This document shows positions 24,347-37,400 of a stretch of DNA of 64,000 bases, piece by piece. The stretch comes from Epinephelus fuscoguttatus (lineage: Eukaryota; Chordata; Actinopteri; Perciformes; Serranidae), in NCBI RefSeq assembly GCF_011397635.1, contig NC_064772.1:12601035-12665034 (forward strand). Reading direction: 5' to 3'. Every line of letters begins with the position of its first letter. Positions within the stretch are counted from its first letter, which is position 1. The notes beneath the pieces were generated by a model. It made no database searches and was not told where the DNA came from. It saw only the letters and a list, made by a program, of their open reading frames with translations. The position numbers were made by a program, and so were the translations under genes.

Positions 24347-25214
24347 GACACAAGTGTACTTGGGTATGGAACAACATCGCTAATGTGAAAGCTGAGTGGC
24401 AGGTGAGGAGACAGCGGGGTAATCATTCTCGGGCATGGCACAAATTAATCATACCTGATAAAAAAAAAAAAAAAAAATCACCTTTAACCAAACCTTAATC
24501 AGCACAGTCTGCATTTGTTCTGTATGTGACCTGTTAAGTTAATGATTTGCAGGTCACAAGACAACCAATTATATCCAGCAACTTTTTTAGACACCTGGAT
24601 TACTTAAAACAACTTAAAAAGTTGCTTGTCGTCTTTGAGTATCTCGAAAAGCTCTATGAATCAAAATGATCAAACTTAATGTAATTACTACTTTGACACT
24701 GGTCTTAACCATATGTTAAATTGTAGAAGTGCATTAAGTGAACGCAGTAGAAAAAAAGATTATCTGTAACTTAGGTGTAGAAAAAAATGTCCACTTTTCA
24801 GCCAAATTAGGCCAAAATTTAAAACTACTGACATGCAAATCCTTGAATTTATACTTATCAAGGCTGGATTACCATCAGGCAAAGGGGCTCCAGGTGAAGT
24901 GTGTGGAAATTTAGCCAAGTTGCCAGAAGAAAATGTTGGCTTTGTATGTTTCTGCAAACCACACATGTATATTTAATACATGTATCAACATTTGTAAGTA
25001 ACCAAATATATAAGGTGGCTGTCAGTGGTAGATGGAGATGATGGTGGATGGTGTGTCACGTTGGCGAGATGCTTTGCAAGCTGCAGACCACTGTTTGTGA
25101 CTAAAGAAAAGAAAAGAAAAGTTGTGATTTAGCGAGTCATTTCTGTGTTCAGAACAGGTTTTTAGGCACCAAACATGGGTGTTTTGTAGCGACCTGTTTT
25201 TCCAGCGGCTATTT

Positions 25215-26170
25215 AGTAACAAAAAGTGAGACATCGCTACTTTCCCCCTGGGATAGTGACCTGAAAAGCATTTGTGGATTTAGTAAGACATCTCTACTTC
25301 TACTGCCAGGATTGTGGCTACTCAGACAGGGTATTTTAAGATGAAACATGTCATTTTTTCCTAACCATTTTACTATATATTGATGAAAACTCTGTCTGTG
25401 GGTGTCTCTGTTCCACGTGTTTCTCCTCACTGACTTGGTCAATCCATGTGAAATTTGGCACAGTGGTAGAGGGTCATGGGAGGATGCGAATGAAGCAATA
25501 TTAATCAATTGGCCAAAGGGGGGCGCTATAGCAACCGATTGAAATTGCAAACTTTGAATGGGCATATCTCATGCCCCGTATGTCGCAGAGACATGAAACT
25601 TTGCACGGAGATGCCTCTCCTCATGAGGAACACATTTGCCTCAAGAACCCATAACTTGCGGTTTTATAGATTTTCCGCCATTTTGATTTTTTTGAAAAAC
25701 ACTGAAAATCGATCTCTTCCTAGGAAGTTTGACCGATCTGCATAAAACTTGGTGAACATAATCTAGGGACCAATATCTAAAGTTCCCTCTTGGCAAAAGT
25801 TGGAAAACTTACTAAAACTGAGCTTCTATAAGGCAATGAATATTGCGGAGGGCGTGGCTCATCACATAAAGGTGTATAACATCTCAAGCGTTTCACCGAT
25901 CACCACGCAACTTTGTAGGCATATGACCACACATAATCTGAGGGAACCCCTCCATTATTGACCCCATCAAACAAAATGGGGGTGCTAGAGAGCTAATTTC
26001 TTATCTAGGCCGAACCGCCATTTCGATTTTTACTAAACTTGGTAGATATGTAGAACAGGACGCCTCAAGGTGTCCCACATTTTTCTACTCACTGACGTTG
26101 TCAGTCTATGTGAAACTGCACATAGGCATTGAGGATTGGCATAGGTAGAAGGTGACTAAGCTACCAATGG
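25215..26170 (+). mobile_element. Helitron-like repeat, copy 1 (internally deleted)
   Basis: This block matches 50722-51905 in inverted orientation over nearly its whole length, with scattered substitutions. It includes the phrase ACTATATATTGATGAAAACT followed by CTGTCTGTG, similar to 5' ends of fish Helitrons. It lacks about 200 bp present in copy 2 (between GCCTCAAGGTG and TCCCACATTT, near 26065-26075). The reading frame at 25509-25745 recurs in copy 2 but is interrupted upstream and has no recognised domain, so it is treated as repeat sequence. The Helitron assignment is tentative; no helicase or 3' hairpin end is visible. Confidence 0.65.
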
Positions 26171-26174
26171 GTAT

Positions 26175-27240
26175 GGACTAGTAAGTATAACCATAACATT
26201 ATTGAGATGTGAAGTTTTAACATAGCTACATAATATGTAAATTTAACATATATGTGATTTGCAAAAATGTTTAACACCAACATTTTTTTCTGGTGACTAG
26301 GTTGGAAAAAAATAGATTAGTGTAAGTTGCTTGACCACACATTTGTTCGCTAACACTGTTAGCACCACAAAAACCATTCATAAACTTAAATGGCACAGCA
26401 TTTTCGTTGTTATCAAGTCTTGAGGCCTTTATAATTTCCATTTATTGTGTTTGTAAGGTGGATTTTACAAAATAACTTAACTTTGATGTTTAGTAAAGAC
26501 CAAATTGTTGCAAATTGCTATGTGCCTAAGCACAATTAAAATACCGTCCATGTCATTCCAGGGTGGATGTTTTTACATTGTTGAAATACTACATGTGATA
26601 GCACACAATGATTTTACTGCACGGAGATGGGCTTTGATACAGTTAACGATAAAACAACTTTATTGATGAGGGAGGAGGAGATAGCAGTAGGAGTCACATC
26701 CTCACAGTTCACTCTGAGGCATCATTAGCATTACTCATGCTTGATTTACAGTTTAACAGTGCTTATAATACAGTTTATGAGTTTATGAGATCAGGAAGTC
26801 ACTACTTGAAATGTGCCAAAACTATCACCAAGTTTTAGTTAGTTAGTTTTGATACCACTTCCAAAACAATACTGAGGAATATAAACTTGTTTTTTGTAGT
26901 TTAATTTTCAATTCAAAGCAGAGTAAAAAAGGAAGTTAACATTCCAAATGTCACATTTTGATACTTGGTACTACTGACACATTTTGGACAGTATCACAAA
27001 GTGACCAGGTCGCCATCGACCCCTGGTATCTGTGCTATAATCCTATAAACCTTGACATGATATTGATTTTCTGATATGTTCAAAGAGTGCATGATTTAGC
27101 ACTGCACTACAATATTGTTTGACTCATGATGGACAATTAAAAAAAAAAAGGATCAAATCAATGCAGAAGAACCAGAGATATCGTCATTATTATTCAACAC
27201 ATTCCACTTCCTTGTCAAAACCCCATTACCGAAAATTCAA
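26175..27240. other. Intergenic, nothing identified
   Basis: AT-rich DNA without convincing exons. No repeat boundary was recognised other than the end of the Helitron-like block. Confidence 0.4.
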
Positions 27241-27248
27241 TTACAATG

Positions 27249-27351
27249 TATGTAACAGGCAGAACTTGACACGATGTCCTACTGTAGAACATCAACAACC
27301 AACGCACCCAGGGTACCTTGCACTTCTTATCTAGACGTGGAAAGTCCATGA
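27249..27351. repeat. Left copy of a 100-bp inverted repeat pair
   Basis: The segment from TAACAGGCAGAACTTGACAC to GTGGAAAGTCCATGAC is the imperfect reverse complement of 30660-30757. The pair is 3.3 kb apart. Confidence 0.75.
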
Positions 27352-27429
27352 CAAAATGCCAATATGTGACGAGGTCGGAGTGAGAATGTGTTGTTTAGTC
27401 CTGTGTTGTTTCTGACCTCTGTGCCACCT

Positions 27430-27785
27430 GACCTATGAGAACTATGGTGTGGTTAGCACTGTCGCCTCACAGCAAGAGGGTTCCTGGTTCAATCTCTCCT
27501 CGGTGTGGAGTTTGCATTATCTCCCCGTGTCATCGTGGATTTTCTCTGGGTACTCCAGCTTCCTCCCACAGTCCAAAGACATGCAGGTTAACTGGTGACT
27601 CTAAATTGTCCGTAGGTGTGAATGTGAACATGAATAATCGTCTGTCTCTATGTGTCAGCCCTGTGATAGTCTGGCGACCTGTCCAGAGTGTGCCCTGCCT
27701 CTCGCCCAATGTCAGCCGGGATAGGCTCCAGCCCCCCCGCAATCCTGAAGAGGATAAGTGGTTACGAAAATGGATGGATGGATGA
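27430..27785 (+). mobile_element. SINE family copy, 5'-truncated
   Basis: It matches the SINE at 55853-56211: GGTTAGCACTGTCGCCTCAC near the start, GTCCAAAGACATGCAG in the middle, and GGATAGGCTCCAGCC near the end, finishing in a GGAT tetranucleotide run. The first bases of the tRNA-like head are missing. The open frame through it is not a gene. Confidence 0.85.
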
Positions 27786-29814
27786 TTATTATGGGATTTG
27801 AGGTTTTTGGTCAGGCAGCAGATCTTTTGTCAGCGGGTCGGGTTGGGTCTGGGGACTAAATGGTCATATGTGCAGCTGGTGAGGAGGGTGCAGTATTGTA
27901 GGTTGGCGCTCCGGTTGGGGAGGGGGGTCTTGAAAATCAGACCCGCTCAGGACTCTGACTTACACTACTTAGCATGTGTGGACAGGAGCAACTCTGTTGG
28001 GATAAGGAACTGAAATAACTTTAAAGATTTCAGTAATTTAGAATTTTACAGTCAAATCTGCCCTCCAAACAAATGCATGTTTATTCTCCTTATGTAAATA
28101 TATGCTTACAAAAAAATGACCTTCTACCTATCAATAGACCTTGTATGGTACAAGTTTGTTTACCCAAACATAAAAGGTTGAGGCTTAAGTGTCCAACCAT
28201 GGTCCATACATATTGACTCTTTGGGATTCTTGGACATGATCATTAATTATTATTTAGTGTGCATATTATTATTAACCACATATGGAGGTATGAATGACAG
28301 CACTGCTACTCTTTCAGTGGGCCTAAATATAGATTTGTGTGCACCAAACTGTGTATTTTCTATGTAATTTCAGTAGAAAAATCACCAGTTAATAATTAAC
28401 ACCTTATAGAAAAATTAACCGCCCATACATAAGGCATTTGATGATATATTAATGTTATCTTTTACTCCTGCAACAACAGACGCTATTGGTGTGAATAAGA
28501 ATTAAAACATGTGTCACCTCCAGAGAACATTCCGACCTGGTGTTCTCATGTGAACTCTTCTTGCATAAGGTTACTAAGAGTTTGAAATCTATTTTTATAC
28601 CACTGTCGTGGTGGAGCTAAAAATAGCAAGCATGCTTAAAATAGTAACAGATTATAGAAGTTGGACTGTCCAGGAATTTGACCCTGTGATTACAATGCTG
28701 AGGTGTGGCTGCCACTTCCTTGTTTCCATAATAGGCTAGAATTGATTACAGTGTTATAGTGCGACAGGTGTAAAACATGACCTCAGCTCACCTCATGGGT
28801 CCAAAGTAAATGAGCTTTTGATGTAATTTTTTAGGTTAACATGCACTTTTATGGGCTGAAGAAATAAACAACTTCCTTAAAATGTGTCCATTGTGTCCAC
28901 TTCTAACATGATCACACTTTGTAGACTCAAAGTTTTCATTCAGCAGCGGCTGTAACCTTATCTTTTGTTGTGATGTATAATCGCAGTGAATGTTATCAGC
29001 TCAGGAAGTTTGCACATTGAGTGTGACATTACATTTGTACTATATTGTACCTGTGCTGCAGGTCATATTACACATAGGAGTGCATGTAAATAAGAACATT
29101 TAAGCTTTAATTTGCCTTAAAAAATAAGTAGAGTGAGTCATTAAAGCGGTACCAATTAATATTCTTATATTAACCATGGATAAACTCTGTAATGTGAAAG
29201 AAATGGTTTGAAAATTCTCACACAACTCTGCATTTATCCTCAGACATATGGAGCTTTCTAAGCACTTCTAGCTAATTTTCCTATTTTAAGATACCAATAT
29301 CAATATCAGCTAGTTCTGCTAACCCCTGCTTAGAGCCTTTGACTTCTAGCGTGACTATTACTATATGTCTAACCTGCTAAGTCAGTATTAATTTAGGTGA
29401 AAATAACAGGTTTATTTAAAGGTTTGTAAAAAAAAAAAAAAATAAATAGTGCACTGAAACAAATCAGTCATACTGTAAAAGAAAAGGAGAAAAAACAGCA
29501 ATATAATGTATTTTTTAAACAAGTTAACAATGTGAAAAACAGTTCATACAGTATTTTTCATTAACAGTACAAAACCGTAAATTTTGGTCACAGTAAAAAA
29601 ATAATAATTTTACGGTAACATAACAGGGTTTTTTTACAGGACATTATCTAACAGTGATTTGCCACTCTGCCTATTTCTTATGTGACAGCTGCACATTGTA
29701 CAGCTCTTAAACTCTGATGCAGCAGATTGAAATGTTATACTAAGAACTGTATTTCCACACTGACACTGTCCCATTATAAAGGAGACATGGAATTTACTTT
29801 AGTTTTAGCTAAAT

Positions 29815-30275
29815 CAAAGTGAAATGACTGAATGTTACCTATGATGAATACCAACAGACCAGTCAATTTCAAAATGTGTTCTATTAGCTGAAACATACCA
29901 GAAGTGTAAAATGGACTTCAGCAAATCAGGACCAAACATAAAATAACATAATCTAAAGTGATAACATTATGGTATGGTTTGAAGGAATTATACCGATTCA
30001 ATCTAAGGTTACACAGCTACGTGACTGTACTGTACATCACACCATGCTGGAAAAACTTACTTTGATCCTGATCACATATTTGCATGGCTGAATTAAGGTC
30101 AGCTAACAGTTATTTGCAAGTGATAAAATGTAGTCTGCTGTGTAATCTTAGTCTGGGTTTTTCCTTCTCTTTTTCTTGTTTGTTTTGTTTTTTGCAAATA
30201 ATCATTGTGATTGCATAAAAATGAAATTCAATCACACAGATCCTGTGAAGGAAATATAACCTGCTTCATTCACAC
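29815..30275. repeat. Local duplication, intact copy
   Basis: This block is collinear with three separated pieces farther right: 30941-31000, 31915-32033 and 33893-34165. Shared landmarks include GGTATGGTTTGAAGGAATTATACC and AAGGAAATATAACCTGCTTCATTC. The third piece directly precedes the CCL28-like chemokine, so this may be a duplicated upstream region without its gene; no chemokine exon was found after this copy. Confidence 0.75.
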
Positions 30276-30325
30276 ACATACTCACTCTGACCTTGTCACA
30301 CATTGACGTTTGGTCGGGTCCATGT

Positions 30326-30644
30326 CATTGGTTCGACAGCCCATTGGTTCGACATCCCATGAGTCTGACTGTCCGCGGTGCTGAACGGCTCGCGGCGGGC
30401 GTATGGTGCGCCGCGGGGCCGCTTGAGGCGGAGCAGGCTCACGGCTTATGTGTTTGTCACTTTCTTTTTCATTTTAACCCACACCATGATCTTTTCCTGA
30501 CCCTAGGCAAGTGGTTTTTGTGCCTAAACCTAACCAGACCTTAACCACAGGGCGTCATGATGATTTCGGAACAGACTTCGGAACAGTGAGTTTAATATGG
30601 TCGGAACAATGGGATGTCGAACCAATGGGCTGTCGAACCAATGG
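30326..30644. mobile_element. MITE with 35-bp inverted repeats
   Basis: Left end 30326-30360 and right end 30609-30644 are near-perfect reverse complements. Each end holds two internal copies of the ATTGGTTCGACA/T motif. The interior includes a GC-rich block and the phrase GTGCCTAAACCTAACCAGACC. There is no coding capacity. Confidence 0.8.
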
Positions 30645-30659
30645 GCAGTTCCTGTTTGG

Positions 30660-30757
30660 TCATGGACTTTCCACATCCAGATATGATATGAAAGGTATCC
30701 TGGGTGTGTTGGTTGTTGATGTTCTGGGACACCGTGTCAAGTTCTGCCTGTTACATG
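30660..30757. repeat. Right copy of a 100-bp inverted repeat pair
   Basis: Reverse complement of 27249-27351, beginning CATGGACTTTCCAC. It directly abuts the MITE at 30326-30644. Confidence 0.75.
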
Positions 30758-33329
30758 CATGGTCTTTTCTCAAAATACACTTCCATTTTCACAGGAAATT
30801 TACCATTTCTCTTTCCTCTCTTCAAAATTAACACACTACGTTGGTACAACACAGCGAATTGCTGTCTTTTTTTCCCCCAACAACAACTCCGGCTTGACGT
30901 TATAATCTTGTGTTGTGTGACGGAGATGTGTGTTTTCATCAGAGTGAAATGAATTTTATTGATTGAATGTTATCTGTGATATATACCAACCAATCTGGAA
31001 ATCCATCAGTGAAAAAAAAAAAAAAAAAAAGGATTTTTCTTTCTTCCTTTACCTCTGGAGGCACTGCCCATAGTTTTTCGACGAACGGAAGTGCAGGGGC
31101 CTCGGGGATCGCTCAGACCCTTCACTTCCGGCGGTGCCCCCAGGGAATCGCCTTGTTGTTTACAAATACTTCCAGGTAGAAAACCAGCAGAGTTTAGCTA
31201 GAATGTATATATATATATATATCACATTTTTCATGTCACTATATCACCGTTTAGACTAATCTGATGTTTGTAAAGTCTATAAACACAATGATTGAACAAA
31301 CATTACTATTTCTGTGTACACGTTTTGTAATTAATAACATGGTTATCGTAGATTAGCTGGGCGAACCGCTAGCTGTTAGCCACGTTAGCGGTGTCTGCAG
31401 TAACTCAGTAACTCAGTAAATGGTCTGTGAAAAAAATATTTTTTCCAGTGGATATCTTAGTTACAACATGATTGAGCTAGCAAAGCAGTTTTGTGTTGCT
31501 ATGTGTGCTATTTATTCAGTTTTGGGAAATCGCGATGTCTAGAAAGCATCAGTGGCTGCAGCTGACAGGGACAGCTAACACTAGCAGCAAAGCTAACATC
31601 AGGACGTCATCTGTTAAAAGCCTCCCGTTGTCGGATACAACATGAAATTACTCCAGTTAGCTCAATCATGTTGGAACTGCTGTAACTGTTGTAAAAAATA
31701 TTTTTTTCACGTTGACGAGGCGGCGTTTTGGGTGGAGCCGTCGCCATGGACGTGGAGCTTGCTGTTTCTGTAGGTACACATTTCCTGAGGACACCTGCAC
31801 GTCTCGGCCCCGCCCCCTCCATTGTGATTGGCCAAAGCACAGCTTCGTTCAAACTCAAAGCCCCCCGTAGTCGTCTTTCACACAGGGCTGCCGACAGATT
31901 CCACAATGTAAATGTAATTGTGTTCTAGCAGCTGTAACATACCAGCAGCATAAAACTGACCTCAGCAAGTCAGGAGCAAACATAAAAACACAATCTAAAG
32001 TGGTAATGTTATGGTATGGTTTGAAGGAATTATACCACATTTCATATGTATGTAGGCTAAATGTCATAGTGATTAATACAATGTATCCTTGTACAACGGT
32101 AATTATGGTGTCTAACAAATTAATGTTAAGGCCCACAGATTAGGGTTAGGCAAGTAAAAGTACCTGGGTTAGGTTAAAAAATAAATATGGTGATGATGTA
32201 CCTTAAACTAACTCTAGGTTCACTTGTTTTTACACAGTCCAGAACACCTGTTTCCTGGGGGAAAGTCCTGTATTGTTTGACCCATCCACCACCACAACCT
32301 GACTTCTTATACAGACTTTCGGTCTATATGCTACTTACATCTTCACTTCCGTCAGCCTATTGGTCACATAATCGCAGCCTTTTTAGTAGCCATTTCTATT
32401 AAGTAAATTATCAATATAACAAATACAAATTAAACTTTGGGTAGTCTACCAGAATAATATAATCAATTGCTTTTTCAGTCCTCTAGATACATTTTGCTGC
32501 TGGAAAAATGGCTGAAGTGAGAAGAACAGACTGAAAGCCTTATCTTATTAGCCAGAACAGATAAAATTTACAGTTGAAAAAAGGTAAGAAATTGCAATAT
32601 ATTGCAATGTATTTTATTGCAATACTCATCATATTGCACCATATTTAAAATCCCAATAATATTGTATCGTGGATCCTCTGGTGATTCCCACCCCTAGCTT
32701 ATACACAAATTGCTGGCCCATTTTTGTATATGGACAAATAGTGCATGAGAACAGGCTGATCAATAATATAGTGAACTATTATTGTAGACTACCTGCGTTA
32801 ATGAAGGCTACTAGAGTCAGCATGGACAAATGGACCAGAGAGCATGAAAACATATTCAGTAGTTTAGTAAGAGCAAATAAAACAATATAATTCTTATTCA
32901 GATTTTAAGCATTATTGATACAGTGTGAGTTCCCCTGGGAAAAACAACAACATGATGCACAGTCTGCACTACTGTTATTCAAGGCTTCATTTGGTGGCAT
33001 AATTAATGTAATGTTAACGTTACATCTCTTGCATTTATGACGTATCACTTCATCTAACAATTGCTCATACAGGCCATTGACAATTAGAGTGATACTATTT
33101 CCAAAGGAATTGATTATTGAAAGGTACATTTTAGTCAATTTCCAGCCAGAACTGTGAAAAAATTCTAGTCCCGGCCAGGTTAGCCGTGCAGCATAAGTTA
33201 CCATGGTGATCTACCCAGATTAAAAGAAAGCCGCTTTCGTACCTTCATACCTCACTAGCCCACCAATCTTGCTACACCCCTGTGGCAGTACTCCAAACTG
33301 CTTCTGTGGTAGTTCCCACTACAGTGTCT

Positions 33330-33645
33330 GTAGGACTGGAGGAGCAGCAGTAGGTCAGCCCATAGGGACCTAGCTTGGGAACTGGAGGGTTGCCAGTTCA
33401 AGTCCCTGTACAGACCAAGCATAGAGCTGGTGGGGTGCCAGTTTGCCTCGTGGGCACCGCTAAGATGCCCTTGAGCAAGGTACCAAACCTCCAACTGCTT
33501 GGGGCACCCATCCAAGGCAACCCCCTCGCTCATTTCTCTCCATTTAATTGTATAGGTCCTGTTTGTGCATGGGTGTGTATTTCAGGCAGTGTATATGACA
33601 ACAAAAAATATTAAGTTTCCCCTCAGGGATTAATAAAGTATGTCC
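33330..33645 (+). mobile_element. tRNA-related SINE with retroelement-type tail
   Basis: The head holds a B-box-like GGTTGCCAGTTCAAGTCCC. The middle has the phrase GATGCCCTTGAGCAAGGTAC, which I recall from common fish SINEs. The tail ends in CCCCTCAGGGATTAATAAAG, typical of elements mobilised by an L2/Rex-type LINE. Confidence 0.75.
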
Positions 33646-33669
33646 TCTTCTGCGTACACTTTGCTGAAA

Positions 33670-33670
<1 letters not shown>

Positions 33671-33723
<53 letters not shown>
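33671..33723. repeat. CA dinucleotide microsatellite
   Basis: Twenty-six uninterrupted CA units directly following the SINE, about 680 bp upstream of the CCL28-like start codon. Confidence 0.95.
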
Positions 33724-33728
<5 letters not shown>

Positions 33729-34402
33729 AGGAACACTAGCCCTACCATCGTGGCTGGTAACAAAACAAGTCACTTTATGGCTTATAAATCAAAGCTCTTT
33801 AAGATAGCATGAAGGAAGTACAAACTTATTTTGATCTCCATACCTACCACCGTTTATGACCAGATAAAGAAAAGCTTTGACGTAGGAGCTCCAATCTAAG
33901 GTTACATGGCTACATGACTGTAAATCACACCAGCTGCCAAGGCTGGAAAATATTGACTTTGATCCTGATCCTATGTTTGCATGGCCGAATTAAGGTCAAT
34001 TTAAGGTTAATGACAAGTAATAAAATGCAGTCTGGCGTGCAATGTTTGTCTAGGTTTTTCTTTTTTTGTGTTGTTTTTTGGCAATTTGAAATAATCACTG
34101 TGACTGCATAAAATTAAATTCAATCACATGGATCATGTAAAGGAAATATAACCTGCTTCATTCACACACAAACACAAAGAAGTCAACATTTCAGATGCAG
34201 GCGAATTTACGGAAAGCACCCGCCATGTAACCGAATACACACTTCTTCACAAAAAAAGCTCCATTTGGAACCTCCCTCCGAGATCTCTATTCCCGGCAGC
34301 AAATCTCATGGGTAGCCCATCCCAAACAATACACAGCCACTTCACCTTCACACCTGTTCCTGTACTCCTTCAGCAGTTCCTCAACTTCTTGTCTCTGGTG
34401 AA

Positions 34403-37400
34403 ATGAAGCTGCTTTCCATTCTTGCACTGGCTCTTCTTTGGGTGGCTGTTCAGGCAGCAGGTTAGTCATTGTTTGCAGAACAACTGAGATTACAATCACT
34501 GAAGAATGTTCACAGATAAAATGTTTGCATATCCATATGTATGGTTCTGCAAATTAAAATACAAATTCTTATCCTGATTTACTGCATGTACTTGCTGTCT
34601 TTATGTTGGAGTGAATGCCTTGCCAAACTGCATGCTAAATTTGAGCAGTGTTTGTTGTCTTGCGTACGCAGAGGGTAAAAAACTTTAAAAGCACAAGTTT
34701 AAAATGACCATGATGATGATATCTCCAGGAAGGTTAATAGGGTTGTTGATCACTATAAATTAACAAAAACTTTCTCAGTTGTTTAAGCAAAATTGCATGA
34801 TTGGCTCAATGGCCATTTGCTTGCGATATAAAATAGGTGACTGACAGCTCTCTGCATCATCACATGTGTTTAAAGCTGCACTAATCAAAATGTTCACATA
34901 GGTAAAAATGACTTTGTGTTGTTAAAGGGATTGCTCATGGTGAGAAAGACATACTTATCACCAGACTCTACAGTTCCCCTCAGTGCTACAGAGTGTTTTT
35001 AGCATCTTTCAGCTTATTGTTTTGGTTTTCTGGACTGCAACTTGATTTCTAATCAGAATTACAACATAGCGCATTAGCTAATGTTAGCTTTGATAGCAAA
35101 ACAAACTGGAACAAACCGTTTAAGTGTCATCCTCCTTTGTAAAATTGGCATAGTAATTAACCACAAAGCTGACCATCCCACCTTCAGCAATCCTGTCAGA
35201 TCATCCATCGCCTGAGTGAGAGCGTATGGGTCGGCTAGCCTGGTCCCGTCGGTACACGTTTACAGTTTCAAGTGACACTCACAGTCTAACCCTAACCCTA
35301 ACCCTCTCACAGAACTATGTTTTATTTATAAACCAGAGCAAGTTTTAGATTGGGAGTTGGAATTGTACATCATGAGTCACTCGACATTAAAGAATTGCAT
35401 GTTTTAAAATGACTTATTTATATTTTATGATTTTTATGAACTTTTGTGATTTCCCTTTAATTGTTTTTATTGTTCTATGTACTTTTATTGAGTTGTCATT
35501 CAGCAGTTTTGCATGCATTTATTTATTTATATATTTTAAAAGCACTTATTAATCTTCTTCTTTTATGTCGGTTTTCTTAATCCAACCCTAACACTTATTT
35601 TCATTTATTTTATACAAATTTTATCTCGCTCCTTTTATTTACAGCTACCCTAAGATGTAAATTTGGAGACCCTGGGAAGCTGGAGGACTTTGTTTAAGAC
35701 CTACTTCCCACTGCCAAACTGCCCTGGGCCCAATCTACTTTGCATTTTTTTAATAAAATTTAACAGGGCTTTTAAGGATCTATTTGGTTTTAAACACAAA
35801 AATTATTTTAAGTATCTTATGGATATATATAGCCCCCGAGAGCCCGTGCCCCCGGAGGGCTCTCTTTAGAGCACTGCACTTTTACCCTAACCTAACCCTC
35901 TCCCAGAGTGAGTGACATGACATGCTGCATTTGTAAATTCAGTCAGATGCCCTACACTAAAACGAGAGCCCTGTTGGTCTAAGAAATGAAGCATTATATG
36001 TCTATGTAAATTAATGAATGGTTAAGTGAATTGCACACCGCTTGCTGCTCTGCCACTCCAAGAGTGGATAACCGAACAGTACATTCATTCCAGTGTGCTC
36101 CGGCACTCGGAATGAGTTTTTCTGAACTCACCACTCGCATCATCGTCCTCCATTGTCTGCATTAGCTTGCTAGCTAGCGCTAGCTAATGTCTGTGGAGAA
36201 TTGTTTTGACTCCAGCTAAGCCACGCCGACCCAAAAATGTCATACTGTTTACTAACAGTAAAAATATCTGTTGTTTCTCAAATACTGCTACATTGTGAAC
36301 AACAAATCAAACAAACAGGAGGAGAGCTAGTTAACATTAGTGGTTAGCTGTTAGCAGTTAGCAACTGGTGGCCAGAACTAACTGCTGATATAGGCTGCAT
36401 GGAGTTGCACTAAGCATTCAAGCTCTTTTCTGTAAAACTCGGCATTGACCAAATGTAAATTACAACGTTTTCATGACGTAATCTTGTAAAATGTAGTTTT
36501 AAATAGGCTTTTGAACTTTTTTTTTTAGTCATGCGAAGGAAAGTTGTTGTTTTTTAAAGGTTTAAATTAACTTGTGCTCATGCAAAGGTAGTGTAATGAA
36601 GGACTGAATGACTTCATGACAGTTATTTTTTATAATGAAGAATTCTTTGTTTCCATGGCAGAGAAGGGGGAATAATTAACGACAAAAACAAAATAAACAA
36701 TAACAAAAAAACCATTGGTATTGTTATTTATTGATATTAAATTGTTATTTAATATCAGTATCGACCCAGTATTTCAGAATGACTGCAGTCCTACACAGTA
36801 TGTCACACTCATGGTTCATAGTATATTCTCATCATCATCATGCTCATCGGCCCAACACAATTTGTATTCGCTGAATTCTTACTGGATGTTGTTTGAGGCT
36901 TGGATCTTCTTGGGAAAACTGAGCACACAAAATATGACTTTAATAAAAGTTGTTTAAGGTCTCACAGTATTTAATATCACAAAACCCCACAAAAGTTGCA
37001 TGAGCCAACAACCCTCAAGATGTTATCTGCAGTATTAAAAGTGGGCTGCCAAAAACTTGTTTGATTGGAATATCAGATGACTCTACTGCCTGTGTGCACA
37101 TGCTTGTGTTTGTGCAGGGCGTCATGGTTGCTGTACGGCTTTCTCCAAAGTCCATGCTGTGAACCACATCATAAAAAGAGGAGGGGCGGTGCAGTGCCGG
37201 CGGCAGGGCATCACCGAAGGGTGCACCATCAATGCTGTGTAATATTACATTTCCTGCTGTGTCTTTTCTCTCTTTGTATCTGTGATATTAAATGAGAGTC
37301 CTTGAACCTGTGGCTATGTTTTTCCCCCATGTCCTCCCTCCATGTGCTTCCTTTTCAGGATGGCCAACTTCCTAGTTTAAATGTTTTAAATTTCCCATCA

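Larger units (their letters stand above)
30941..34165. repeat. Local duplication, second copy split by two insertions
   Basis: Pieces 30941-31000, 31915-32033 and 33893-34165 together reconstitute the unit found intact at 29815-30275. The first insertion (about 31001-31914) begins with an A-run and contains a GC-rich block around 31070-31150 and 31720-31860. The second (about 32034-33892) contains a SINE (33330-33640) and a CA microsatellite (33671-33723). Neither insertion carries a recognisable gene. Confidence 0.7.

Noticed and set aside
25509-25745. Frame with CPVCRRDMKLCTE that resembles a RING or zinc-binding motif
   Set aside because: The same frame recurs in the inverted copy at 51362-51568 as part of a non-coding Helitron-like repeat; the cysteine pattern is too short for a RING domain.
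30376-30445. CpG island promoter of an unknown gene
   Set aside because: The GC-rich patch is the interior of the MITE at 30326-30644.
31034-31190. Possible 5' exon or bidirectional promoter with GC-rich sequence
   Set aside because: It lies in an insertion that splits the local duplication and shows no donor in frame with any coding exon; it is more likely repeat DNA.
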